This document shows, in pieces, positions 37,111 to 45,442 of a stretch of 64,000 bases of DNA. How positions within the stretch are numbered: position 1 is the first letter of the stretch; each line of letters opens with the position of its first letter. The notes beneath the pieces are model-generated. The model saw only the letters and a list, made by a program, of their open reading frames with translations, had not been told where the DNA came from and ran no database searches. The position numbers and the translations under genes were made by a program. The stretch lies in NCBI RefSeq assembly GCF_017309185.1, contig NZ_JAEKJZ010000002.1, forward strand, positions 62,001-126,000. The letters are read 5' to 3'. This DNA is from Roseibium aggregatum. Its GTDB lineage: Bacteria > Pseudomonadota > Alphaproteobacteria > Rhizobiales > Stappiaceae.

Positions 37111-38289
37111 CTATGCGGATTCGGCCCTTTCCGCAGTCAAAAAGGCAGAAAGTCGCGCCAGTGCCTCGTCGATCACCCAATCCTGCTTGCAAAAACAGAA
37201 GCGGATATAACCGGACGGGGCATCCGACCCGTAAAAGGCCGAGACCGGCACGGCGGCAACGCCCGCCTCCCTGACCAGGGTCTCGCAGGCGGCCACGTCC
37301 GTTTCTCCAAGACCCAGACCTTCGAAACCGCAGGTCAGAAAGTAGGTCGCCGCGCAGGGCAAGACCGAGAAGCCGAGGTTCTTCAGTCCGCGCGCCATCC
37401 GGTCGCGCTTCGCCGTCAGATCCCCTGCCAGCTCCTCGTAATAACTGTCGTCCTTGCCGAGACCGTAAGCCACCGCCTTCTGCAGGTTGGGCGGCGTGGT
37501 GAAAGTGACCCACTGATGCGCCTTGGCGATCGGATCCATGAGCGCCGCCGGGCCGGTGACGTAACCGACCTTCCAGCCGGTGAGCGAGAAGGTCTTGCCC
37601 GCGGAACCGATCCGTACCGCGCGCTCGCGCATGCCCTCGAACGTCATCAGCGGACGATGTTTGGCACCGTCGAAAACGAGATGCTCGTAAACCTCGTCGC
37701 AAATCGCGTAAACATCGTGCTTGATGCACAGATCGGCGACGAAACCCAGTTCCTCATCCGAAAACACTTTCGCCGTCGGATTCATGGGATTGTTGAGCAG
37801 GATCGCCTTGGTCTTGTCCGAAAAAGCCGCTTCCAGCGCTTCCTTGTCGAGACGCCAGTCGGGCGGCGTCACCCGAACACGCACCGGCACGCCGCCGGCC
37901 TGTTTCACCAAAGGCAGATAACAGTCGTAAAGCGGTTCGATCAGCACGACTTCGTCGCCCGGCGACACCAGTGCGAAGATGCAGTCCGCCAGCGCCTCTG
38001 TCGCTCCCGACGTCACAAGGACCTCGGTTTCAGGATCGACCTCCAACCCGTGGAAGCGTCTGTTGCTTTCGGCCACAGCCTTGCGGAGTTCCGGCAGTCC
38101 AAGCATCGGCGGATACTGGTTGGGCCCGTCGATCAGCGCCTCAGCCGCGGTCTTGCGGATGTCCTCCGGCCCGTCCACATCCGGAAAGCCCTGCCCCAGA
38201 TTGACGGCCTGATGGGTTCTGGCAAGGCGCGACATGGTCTCGAAGACCGTGGTTTCGATGCCTGTGAAAACCGGATTGGTCGGTTTCAT
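37111..38289 (-). CDS. PLP-dependent aminotransferase, YbdL/kynurenine-aminotransferase-like
   Basis: 392 residues, fold-type I. The internal aldimine lysine is Lys232 in GSAGKTFSLTGWKVGY; other class I features are AVNLGQGFPDVDGP, TSGATEALADCI, NNPMNPTAK and DEVYEHLVF. The YbdL/KAT pattern suggests methionine, aromatic or kynurenine substrates with a 2-oxo acid. ATG 38289 has a strong GGGAGG 6 nt upstream. First gene of the aminotransferase-asparaginase-DDAH series on the minus strand. Confidence 0.9.
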   Translation of the reverse strand: MKPTNPVFTGIETTVFETMSRLARTHQAVNLGQGFPDVDGPEDIRKTAAEALIDGPNQYPPMLGLPELRKAVAESNRRFHGLEVDPETEVLVTSGATEALADCIFALVSPGDEVVLIEPLYDCYLPLVKQAGGVPVRVRVTPPDWRLDKEALEAAFSDKTKAILLNNPMNPTAKVFSDEELGFVADLCIKHDVYAICDEVYEHLVFDGAKHRPLMTFEGMRERAVRIGSAGKTFSLTGWKVGYVTGPAALMDPIAKAHQWVTFTTPPNLQKAVAYGLGKDDSYYEELAGDLTAKRDRMARGLKNLGFSVLPCAATYFLTCGFEGLGLGETDVAACETLVREAGVAAVPVSAFYGSDAPSGYIRFCFCKQDWVIDEALARLSAFLTAERAESA

Positions 38290-38449
38290 GGTTCCTCCCA
38301 AGGTGTTTCGGCCGGTTCTAATCCTCCCTTTTAGGACAGTCGAGAAAATTCGCCTGCTGAGATCGTCAAACATGGAAATCCTGGATTTTACAGAAGCTTC
38401 GTTTGACAGGACTTCTGACGCTAGGTCAGATGACCCGCAGATTTCTTGC

Positions 38450-38475
38450 GGATTCGAACCGTTAACGGGGGACCG
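38450..38475. other. Divergent promoter region, aminotransferase/SPFH
   Basis: The 189 nt between the divergent genes hold a GGGGGA ribosome-binding site for the SPFH gene at 38466-38471. No operator was recognised. The short sequence at 38450-38460 resembles a tRNA T-loop but has no tRNA around it. Confidence 0.3.
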
Positions 38476-38478
38476 ACG

Positions 38479-40272
38479 ATGCTCAGCGTTGTTTTGGGAT
38501 TTTTGGCCATTTTCATCGGCGTCGCCGCCGTGTTGCGCAGAACCGGAGCGCCGGTCGGCAGCAACCGCCTGGTTCAGGCGATCGCAAATCCATTCGCGGG
38601 TATCGTCCTGATCCTGGTCGGGCTGTTCCTGCTCCTGTCCACCTCCTTCATCTTCGTCGACGCCAACGGCGTCGGCCACCTGAAGCGCATCTATGCCTTC
38701 AAGGAACTGCCAGAGGGCCGCATCATCGCCCTGGACGGCGAAAAAGGCCCGCAGGCGCAGATCCTCGGCCCCGGCTTTCACTTCATCCCGCTGGTCCGCG
38801 TGCTTTACGATTTCGAGGAATGGGAAGTCGTCACCATCCCGGAAGGCTACTACGGTCAGCTCACCGCGCTTGACGGCGGCGCCATGCCGTCCGGCATGTT
38901 CATGGCTCCCGCCATTCCCGACGCGGAGGTCGGCGACATGCTCAAGGCGGAGAGCTTCCTGACCCAGGGCGGAATTCGGGGCCCGCAGGAAACGGTCCTC
39001 AAACCCGGCCAGTACCGCCTCAACCGCTATCTCTTCGACGTCCGCCTGGACGAGAACACCAATGCGACCATCATTCCGGCCGGCCACGTCGGTGTGGTCA
39101 AGTCCAACGTCAGCCAGCCGGGCATCAACTGCGTCGAGGAGGAGGTCTCCGCCTCCACAGCGTCCCGCGAGGCCTTGTCCGTTCCGCTCGTGCCGCGCGG
39201 CTGCGTCGGCATCTGGAAGGACCCGCTCTTTCCCGGCGCCTATTACCTCAACCGTCAGGCCTATGAGGTCACTCTCGTCGACACACGCGTTCAGACCTGG
39301 GAGTACAAGGGCGGCTACACCAAGCGGATCATCGATCTTTCCGTCGACCAGCAGGGCAATATCCAGCAGAACGAGCGCTCGGTTCAGGAACAGATCCCGG
39401 GCGACGCCGCCGACCGCGCCGTCTTCGTCAAGGTCGAGGGCTGGGACATACCGCTGGAGCTGCGCGCCCTCGTCCAGGTCGACCCCTCCAATGCCCCGGT
39501 CGTGGTCGGCTCCGTCGGCGGTCTTGAAGAAATCGAGAACCGCATCCTGACGCCGGCCATCCGCTCCATCGTGCGCAACGTCGCCGGTGCCTCGATCCGC
39601 GTTCCGGACAAGAATCCGGACGGCACGCTGGTTCAGCCCGCGAGCTTCACCGTACGCCCGACCAGGGTGCTCGACCTGATCGAGAACCGCGACGCCCTGG
39701 AACAGACCATCGAGCAGCAGATCAAGGTCGAAGGCAACAAGGCCGGGGTCGATATCCGCGAGATCCGCCTCGGCGAACCGGCGATCCCGCCGGAACTTCT
39801 CGTCTCCCGCCTGCGCGTGCAGCTCGCCGATCAGCTTTCGACAGCCTACGAGCGCGAAACGGACGCCCAGCAGAAGCGCATCGAGACCGAACAGGCACGC
39901 TCCACGGCCGACGAGCAGCCTCGTCTGGTGGAAGCGCAGATCGCCGTTCAGGTCGCCAATCAGCGCGAGCAGGAACGCGCCGCCCTAGGCCGCGCGGAAC
40001 GCCAGTATCTGGAAGAACTGGCCCGCGGACAGCGCGCCCAGGTCGATGTTCTCGGCCAGGATCGGGTCGCCCTGCTCCAGGCGCTCGAAAAGCTGCTCAC
40101 CTCGCTCGAGCGCAAGCCGGAACTGGTTGCTCTTGTCGGCAAACTGGTGCCGAACACGATCGTCGGCGGCGACGGCGGATTCGCCGGCGCGGCCGCGCTT
40201 CTGGGCGCCAGCCTGGGCCAGGCCCAGCAACCGCAACAGCCTGCAACCGGAAACCGGCCGGCGGCACAGTAG
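38479..40272 (+). CDS. Large SPFH/band 7 domain protein (flotillin-like)
   Basis: 597 residues. Two membrane helices at the N-terminus (SVVLGFLAIFIGVAAVL and GIVLILVGLFLLLSTSFIFV) anchor it; an extended SPFH region follows, ending with EQTIEQQIKVEGNKAGVDIREIRLGEPAIPPELL, then a Glu/Gln/Arg-rich coiled coil (DAQQKRIETEQARSTADEQ, QREQERAALGRAERQYLEEL) and a low-complexity GQAQQPQQPATGN tail. SPFH proteins form membrane-associated rings that organise proteases or lipid domains. No NfeD partner gene is adjacent. Confidence 0.88.
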   Translation: MLSVVLGFLAIFIGVAAVLRRTGAPVGSNRLVQAIANPFAGIVLILVGLFLLLSTSFIFVDANGVGHLKRIYAFKELPEGRIIALDGEKGPQAQILGPGFHFIPLVRVLYDFEEWEVVTIPEGYYGQLTALDGGAMPSGMFMAPAIPDAEVGDMLKAESFLTQGGIRGPQETVLKPGQYRLNRYLFDVRLDENTNATIIPAGHVGVVKSNVSQPGINCVEEEVSASTASREALSVPLVPRGCVGIWKDPLFPGAYYLNRQAYEVTLVDTRVQTWEYKGGYTKRIIDLSVDQQGNIQQNERSVQEQIPGDAADRAVFVKVEGWDIPLELRALVQVDPSNAPVVVGSVGGLEEIENRILTPAIRSIVRNVAGASIRVPDKNPDGTLVQPASFTVRPTRVLDLIENRDALEQTIEQQIKVEGNKAGVDIREIRLGEPAIPPELLVSRLRVQLADQLSTAYERETDAQQKRIETEQARSTADEQPRLVEAQIAVQVANQREQERAALGRAERQYLEELARGQRAQVDVLGQDRVALLQALEKLLTSLERKPELVALVGKLVPNTIVGGDGGFAGAAALLGASLGQAQQPQQPATGNRPAAQ

Positions 40273-40599
40273 CGCCACGACCCCGACCGCCTTTGGCAGG
40301 AGACCCGGGACCTTTTCGGTCCCGGTCTGCCGGGATTGGCCGAACAAAAGGGACACCCGCGCCCACAACCGCAACGCAACAAAAAGTTGCGCAGCGTTTC
40401 GACAAATCTTGAAATTGCCGCAGCGGTATTTTTATGGCATCCTCAAAGGGTTGGCACAGGACCAACTCTCAAGAAGTAGGCACCGAACTGCGATTGTAGC
40501 AGTGCATCGTCAGCGGTTGATAGCCGCAGATGAGCGCCGGGACGGGGACTTCGGGCGGCCGTACCCAATAATTTCAGTACCAAAGAATTTTGGTATAAT
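40273..40599. promoter_or_regulatory. AT-rich upstream region of the unknown 465-residue protein, with start-proximal palindrome
   Basis: 327 nt with no supported gene. An 8-bp hairpin CCGGGACC/GGTCCCGG (40305-40325) may end SPFH transcription. Just before the next start is a perfect inverted repeat TACCAAA-GAAT-TTTGGTA (40578-40595); a TATAAT (40594-40599) abuts the ATG at 40600. This could be an operator/promoter, but then the message would begin at or after the ATG, so the start is uncertain. Confidence 0.45.
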
Positions 40600-41997
40600 A
40601 TGTTGATTTCGCTTTATTTTCCGTTCTCGGACCAGAGACGGTTGCTCCACCGGGATTTCGTTCCGATCGAAAAGCCGCATTGGCCCGTGCCGGACGATCC
40701 GGGCGGCCATATGCGCGGGATAGGCTCCGTCCGCCATCGCTGGAAACGGGGGTTCGAAGGCTGGGTTGGCGAAGACATGCTGGTCATCGGCGGATCGTCC
40801 TTCCGATTGGCCCTTCCCTTCAAGGACCCCGATGGACGCCTTGGCCGAATCCGGCTGATACGGAAGGCCTGCTTCTTCGACGGCATCCTCAACGGCCGGT
40901 TCGAATTTCTCATTTCCACCGAGAGAGAAGCCGGCACGAAGGATGAGATCAAGAGCCTCGTCGACTACCTGCTTCAAACGAAACTTCGCCTGCGAGACGG
41001 GAGCGGAAAGCTGCTGTTTCAGAGTGTTCTCGGCCAAGGTGGCAAGGCGGCTACCAACCTGTGGGCCAATGCTTCGACCCATCATAGGGAGGACGCCCAC
41101 GCGGACGCCGTTCTGGCGCGCCGCCCCTTCTGCGTTGTCGAAAACGATCTGCCTCTGGAAGGACCGAAGTCCGGCATCGTCCAATACGCGTCGGATCGGT
41201 TCAACGTCTTCGCCGACATCGACCGCCTCAAGGACAGGCGGACCTTCTGCGATCTGTTTCTCTTGTCTTCGGATGCCGGTGATCGGGCGGGCCGCAATTC
41301 CGAAGTCTGGCAGACGACGCGCTATCTCAGGACCTACACTTTCCGCCTTATCCAGGACGTGGAGGCGGTTTCAAATTTGCTGACATCCCGAAAGATCGAC
41401 ATCGAAGACGATCGTGCGCAGTTGATTTTCAATCTCTACACCAAGCACATCTACCGCGCCGAACAGAGACTGACCGATTTTTCAGCCGGATACCTGATCG
41501 CCATGGGCTACGCCGCCTTCGAAGCCCTGTTTCCGGGCCGCTACGAGGATCTAAAGACTCGCATCCTGTCCTCCAGGATCCGGCCAAACGTTGCGAAAAA
41601 GCTTCTCAAACTCCTGGAAGATGCGGAAGCGTCCCAGCAGACGGTCAACCAGTACTACAAGCAGGAGATCATCATGGGCGACAAATACAGTGATATCGAC
41701 GTTAAGGGTGAAGGCATCGCCATCGGCAGAGGCGCTTCCGCCACAGTCAGCAAGGGCGACAACGCAGATATTGCGGAAGTGATCCGGGAAATCGCCAAAA
41801 CCATCCGCGAAACCAAGGATCGGCCGGATGCGGAAGTGCAGGCTGTTCTTGCGGAAAGCGCCGCCGAAAAGCTCAAGGAGGGCGACGAGAAAACGGCCGG
41901 AAGCCTGTTGTCCAAGATGTCCGGCTGGGCACTTGACCTTCTCAAGGCCTCCGGCACGGCTGCGGTCGCCGCCCTGGTCAAGTCCTACATGGGCTGA
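40600..41997 (+). CDS. Uncharacterised protein with C-terminal Gly-rich beta motif and helical tail
   Basis: 465 residues; family not recognised. Residues 1-200 are an alpha/beta domain beginning SLYFPFSDQRRLLHRDFVPIEKPHW, with several W/F-rich strands. Residues 240-360 are helical (LRTYTFRLIQDVEAVSNLL, AAFEALFPGRYEDLKTRI). Then a break at YKQEIIMGDKYSDIDVKGEG and a Gly/Ala/Ser-rich IAIGRGASATVSKGDN, followed by two charged helices and an amphipathic terminal helix (WALDLLKASGTAAVAALVK). The tail resembles assembly or signalling tails seen in bacterial conflict proteins; that is inference. No ribosome-binding site precedes the ATG. Confidence 0.75.
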   Translation: MLISLYFPFSDQRRLLHRDFVPIEKPHWPVPDDPGGHMRGIGSVRHRWKRGFEGWVGEDMLVIGGSSFRLALPFKDPDGRLGRIRLIRKACFFDGILNGRFEFLISTEREAGTKDEIKSLVDYLLQTKLRLRDGSGKLLFQSVLGQGGKAATNLWANASTHHREDAHADAVLARRPFCVVENDLPLEGPKSGIVQYASDRFNVFADIDRLKDRRTFCDLFLLSSDAGDRAGRNSEVWQTTRYLRTYTFRLIQDVEAVSNLLTSRKIDIEDDRAQLIFNLYTKHIYRAEQRLTDFSAGYLIAMGYAAFEALFPGRYEDLKTRILSSRIRPNVAKKLLKLLEDAEASQQTVNQYYKQEIIMGDKYSDIDVKGEGIAIGRGASATVSKGDNADIAEVIREIAKTIRETKDRPDAEVQAVLAESAAEKLKEGDEKTAGSLLSKMSGWALDLLKASGTAAVAALVKSYMG

Positions 41998-42067
41998 CCT
42001 CCGGAAAGGTGTCAGGTTCTCCGGCGCCCCCGCCTGGTCGTCTCACGCGTCCAAGCCGCAACAGCGG

Positions 42068-42772
42068 TCAGCTGCGATTGTCCTCGCTGTCCCCCGCGGG
42101 CAGCCGGCGCCGCAACGCGTCTTCGACGAGAGGGACCAGATCCCGATGCCGCTCGTGCAGGTAATGATAGAAGGAATAGTGTTTCAACGTTGCTGAAAGC
42201 GGATAGATGTCATCCGCTCCAAGCCGGGTGATGATCTTCCTGGCAGGTGCCTCCGCAGCATATGCGATATCGAGGCGCCCCTGGTTCAGCATGGCGAACA
42301 ACTGGCTTGGGTTTTCAACAGCCCAAACCTCCTTCGATCCCTTTGCCGCGTTTTCCGCAAATAACGCGCCCCTGACGTAGCCGGCACGATAATTCTTGAG
42401 GGCTTCGCCGGACAGGGTCTCGAGTTCGGGACGGTTCGTGAAACCATATGTCGCCATTGCCGCGAGCGGCACGTCGACCCTGACAAGCGACGGATATCGG
42501 TCTCCAATCAGATCGATGCGCACAACCTCCCCATCGCTTTTTCCCGCTGCGGCGTTCAGGATCGAACGGCTTGCCTTTTCGAAAGACACGTCGATCGCAA
42601 TACCGAGGTCCGCATACGCGTCTCGCAGCACTTCTACGGCTTGAGGCGTAACGCCCGGCGCCTCGAAGGTGGAAAAATGAAGAACGGATTGCGCAAGCCC
42701 GGCCTCTGTGAATGCGGAAGCGAACAGGACGGTGCAGACGGCAAAACGAAACAGTCTCTTCACCCGGTTCAT
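42068..42772 (-). CDS. Periplasmic family-3-like solute-binding protein
   Basis: 234 residues with a signal peptide (cleavage near GLAQS). The mature domain has the amino-acid-binding-protein pattern: TPQAVEVLRDAYADLGIAIDVSFEKASRSILNAAAGKSDGEVVRID, then AGYVRGALFAENAAKG and MLNQGRLDIAYA. It is short for a transporter component and has no permease beside it, so it may be a stand-alone sensor/binding protein. AAGGAC precedes the ATG. Divergent from the formamidase gene. Confidence 0.82.
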   Translation of the reverse strand: MNRVKRLFRFAVCTVLFASAFTEAGLAQSVLHFSTFEAPGVTPQAVEVLRDAYADLGIAIDVSFEKASRSILNAAAGKSDGEVVRIDLIGDRYPSLVRVDVPLAAMATYGFTNRPELETLSGEALKNYRAGYVRGALFAENAAKGSKEVWAVENPSQLFAMLNQGRLDIAYAAEAPARKIITRLGADDIYPLSATLKHYSFYHYLHERHRDLVPLVEDALRRRLPAGDSEDNRS

Positions 42773-42987
42773 TGTCCTTGCTCTGTGCCTGGGTTCCGTC
42801 TCACGGTCCGTGGACTTTCCCTGCCCCCTCGAAACCAGAAGTGTACCACGGCGCGTTACAACTCGTCCAAATTCCCGGAATCAACAATAACAATATGTTG
42901 ATTTAATTAAGTTTTGAACGCTTCGGAAACGTCACCTGCCCCGAGTCAGTCAGTTGACGTATTCGCCGGCGGAAAAGCCTGTGCTAG

Positions 42988-43004
42988 CAATTATGATATA
43001 ACAT
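42988..43004. promoter_or_regulatory. Weak Zur-like site upstream of the formamidase gene
   Basis: The 17-mer ends in the half-site TAACAT seen in the znuA box, but the left half matches only in its TTA core. On the reverse strand the run ATGTTATATCAT resembles the start of the folE box. Weak by itself; supported by the zinc-locus setting. Confidence 0.3.
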
Positions 43005-43025
43005 TACGTTAGAAAGGAGCATGTT

Positions 43026-44051
43026 GTGGCTAGTACAGGCAGTGTCAGTGCATGGGATGAAGCCCTTCTCGTTGCGATGATCCAATACCCCGTCCCCGTA
43101 GTGACCGGACCGGAAGACATTCAGACGCAGGTCCAGCAGATCTGCAAAGCAGTCGACAGCACAAAGGCAGGTTATCCGGATCTCGACCTTATCGTGTTTC
43201 CCGAATACTCAACCCAAGGGTTGAACACGGCGATCTGGAGCTACGACGAAATGCTCCTGACGGTCGACTCCCCGGAAATCGGCGCCTTCAGGGAAGCCTG
43301 CAGGCGCAACAAGGTCTGGGGCGTATTCTCGCTGATGGAGCGCAACGACGACCCGTCGCTGCCCCCCTTCAACACCGCGATCATCGTCAATGCGGATGGC
43401 GAGTTGGCCCTGCATTACCGCAAACTCCAGCCCTGGGTTCCGATCGAACCCTGGTACCCGGGCAACTACGGCATGCCGGTTTGCGACGGCCCGAAGGGCT
43501 CGAAGCTCGCGGTTTGCATCTGCCATGACGGCATGTTCCCGGAACTGGCCCGCGAGGCGGCCTACAAGGGTGCGAACGTCTATATCCGCATTTCCGGCTA
43601 TTCGACGCAGGTCAACGATCAGTGGATCTGGACCAACCGGACCAATGCCTGGCAGAACCTGATGTACACCATCTCCGTCAACCTGGCAGGCTACGATGGC
43701 GTCTTCTACTACTTCGGCGAAGGCACCGTCTGCAACTACGACGGCAACGTCATTCAGCAGGGCCATCGCAACCCCTGGGAAATCGTCACGGCCGAGCTTT
43801 TCCCGCGCCTTGTCGACAAGGCCCGCGAGAACTGGGCCCTGGAAAACAACATCTTCAACGTCGGATGCCGCGGGTATGTCGGTAAGCCCGGCGGTGAGAC
43901 AGAGAATTATCTCACCTGGGTGCAGGACCTGGCGGAGGGAAAATACAAGCTCCCCTGGGACGACAGGATCCAGGTCCGCGACGGCTGGAAATACTATCCC
44001 GAAGGCCCGAAACTCGGCTCGATGGCCAAGTCGCAAACAGCCGCGGAATAG
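43026..44051 (+). CDS. amiF: Formamidase (AmiF-type, nitrilase superfamily)
   Basis: 341 residues. The nitrilase triad is Glu60 (VFPEYS), Lys133 (YRKLQPW) and Cys166 ([10 protein letters not shown]), at the same positions as in H. pylori AmiF; the surrounding [17 protein letters not shown] and [13 protein letters not shown] are closer to AmiF than to AmiE. It hydrolyses formamide to formate and ammonia, although short aliphatic amides are possible. The start is GTG at 43026 with AAAGGAG 6 nt upstream; an ATG at 43021 is out of frame. Located at the edge of the zinc locus. Confidence 0.88.
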   Translation: MASTGSVSAWDEALLVAMIQYPVPVVTGPEDIQTQVQQICKAVDSTKAGYPDLDLIVFPEYSTQGLNTAIWSYDEMLLTVDSPEIGAFREACRRNKVWGVFSLMERNDDPSLPPFNTAIIVNADGELALHYRKLQPWVPIEPWYPGNYGMPVCDGPKGSKLAVCICHDGMFPELAREAAYKGANVYIRISGYSTQVNDQWIWTNRTNAWQNLMYTISVNLAGYDGVFYYFGEGTVCNYDGNVIQQGHRNPWEIVTAELFPRLVDKARENWALENNIFNVGCRGYVGKPGGETENYLTWVQDLAEGKYKLPWDDRIQVRDGWKYYPEGPKLGSMAKSQTAAE

Positions 44052-44084
44052 CTTTCAACAAAGGCTGTATGACCGGCAGCCCCC

Positions 44085-44113
44085 GCCGGGGCGGGCGCAT
44101 CGCCTGCCCCGGC
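44085..44113. terminator. Hairpin between convergent amiF and hisI
   Basis: Stem GCCGGGGC/GCCCCGGC (44085-44092 with 44106-44113), extended by GGCG-CAT-CGCC inside. No T-run on either side. Probably a shared bidirectional transcription stop. Confidence 0.6.
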
Positions 44114-44135
44114 GCTTCCATTGTACGGGTTTCCC

Positions 44136-44624
44136 TTACAATTGCGTCGGATTCGGCGCATCGCCATAGACTTCGACCGGATCGAAGACCTTCTCTGTTT
44201 CGACGAAGGAGAGCTCGATCGCTCCCTCGCCGGGATTCACCGGAACCGTCCGGTAAAAACAGGATCGGTAACCGACGTGACAGCTCGCCCCCCCGGCCAC
44301 TTCGACACGGAGCCAAACGGCGTCCTGATCGTCGTCGATCCGGATCTCAGCCACCTTCTGGACCAACCCGCTGGTCGCTCCCTTGTGCCAGAGACACTTC
44401 CGGCTCCGGCTCCAGTAATGGGCCTCTCCTGTCTCGATCGTGCGCAAAAGGGCTTCTTCATTCATCACGCCCATCATCAGCACTTCGCCCGAGACGGCAT
44501 CCGTCGTGACCACCGGCAGGAAGCCGGCGGCATCGAATTTCGGCGCAAGAAACCTGCCTTCTTCCACCTGCTCGACCGAAACGCGTTCGGAAAACGAACG
44601 GCCCAAGGATTTGCTGCACGTCAT
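44136..44624 (-). CDS. hisI: Phosphoribosyl-AMP cyclohydrolase with altered zinc-ligand motif
   Basis: 162 residues. The fold is clear: [41 protein letters not shown] and CHVGYRSCF (Cys115, Cys122). The family's DCDxD motif reads DDDQD here: Asp98 (codon GAC) occupies the position of the Cys that normally forms the zinc site with the two later Cys. The enzyme opens the purine ring of PR-AMP in histidine synthesis. The start overlaps the folE stop by ATGA. A variant or zinc-sparing paralogue is inferred; no second hisI is visible here. Confidence 0.88.
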   Translation of the reverse strand: MTCSKSLGRSFSERVSVEQVEEGRFLAPKFDAAGFLPVVTTDAVSGEVLMMGVMNEEALLRTIETGEAHYWSRSRKCLWHKGATSGLVQKVAEIRIDDDQDAVWLRVEVAGGASCHVGYRSCFYRTVPVNPGEGAIELSFVETEKVFDPVEVYGDAPNPTQL

Positions 44625-45262
44625 TGACCGTATCCTTTGCCGGAAAGGTTGAGGGAAGAAAGAAAATCCCCACGCAGGTCCGCATCGCTTCGAAACTCGC
44701 CCAGGAGCCGGCGGGTCACCATGCTGACGCCCGGCTTTTTGATACCGCGCGTGGTCATGCACATATGCGCCGCCTCGATGACCACGGCCACGCCGCGCGG
44801 CTGAAGGACTTGCTGAATCGTGTCGGCGACCTGTGAGGTCAGCGTTTCCTGAATCTGCAGCCGTTTGGCGAAGACTTCGATGACCCGGGCAAGCTTGCTG
44901 ATACCGACGACGCGGTCGGCCGGAAGATAGGCCACATGCGCCTTGCCGACGATCGGCACGATATGATGTTCGCAATGGGATTCGAAGCGGAGATCCCTGA
45001 GAACGATCATGTCGTCGTAATCGTTTGTCTCTTCAAAGGTGCGGGCAAGCAGTTCCGCCGGATCGCTGTCATAGCCTTCGAAAAATTCTTCATAGGCACG
45101 CACGACACGCGCCGGCGTGTCGATCAGACCTTCCCGATCCGGGTCGTCCCCCGCCCACTCAATCAGCAGACGGACGGCCGCTTCGGCGTCGGCGCGGTCA
45201 GGCTTTTTGCGCGGCGCTTGTTTTCTCCCGGACACGGCTGCGGGGCTCACAGCATAGGTCAT
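44621..45262 (-). CDS. folE: GTP cyclohydrolase I, type IA
   Basis: 213 residues with the zinc set intact: Cys97 and His100 in SHCEHHIVP and Cys168 in [14 protein letters not shown]. It converts GTP to dihydroneopterin triphosphate and formate for folate or queuosine. The start at 45262 is favoured over 45292 by GAGAAGAG just upstream. It is co-directional with znuCB but separated by 180 nt containing its own Zur-like box, and overlaps hisI, so folE-hisI is probably an operon under zinc control. It is the zinc-dependent form, not FolE2. Confidence 0.94.
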   Translation of the reverse strand: MTYAVSPAAVSGRKQAPRKKPDRADAEAAVRLLIEWAGDDPDREGLIDTPARVVRAYEEFFEGYDSDPAELLARTFEETNDYDDMIVLRDLRFESHCEHHIVPIVGKAHVAYLPADRVVGISKLARVIEVFAKRLQIQETLTSQVADTIQQVLQPRGVAVVIEAAHMCMTTRGIKKPGVSMVTRRLLGEFRSDADLRGDFLSSLNLSGKGYGQ

Positions 45263-45301
45263 TCGCTTCTCTTCTCCATCGTCCACATTCAAATAGAATT
45301 G

Positions 45302-45318
45302 ATGTTATTTCATTACAT
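45302..45318 (-). promoter_or_regulatory. Zur-like box upstream of folE-hisI
   Basis: ATGTTA-TTTCA-TTACAT, an imperfect 17-bp palindrome 40 nt before the folE start and closely similar to the znuA box (ATGTTA-TTACG-TAACAT) and to remembered rhizobial Zur sites. Regulation by Zur is inferred. Confidence 0.6.
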
Positions 45319-45442
45319 TCCAAATTCGTTCACGTGCGAAACAAGAGCGTCGAAAAGCCACTTTTTGCTACCGTGAGGTCATGTTCATCGCTGTCTGCCT
45401 CGTGGACGCATTGAGACCTGCGTTAGGGTACGGGCCCTGAAG

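Noticed and set aside
38450..38460. GGATTCGAACC resembles the T-loop of a minus-strand tRNA
   Set aside because: The flanking bases do not form a T-stem, acceptor stem or anticodon arm, and the segment lies in the SPFH promoter.
43021..43023. ATG just upstream of the formamidase GTG start
   Set aside because: It is out of frame and only one base from the Shine-Dalgarno motif.
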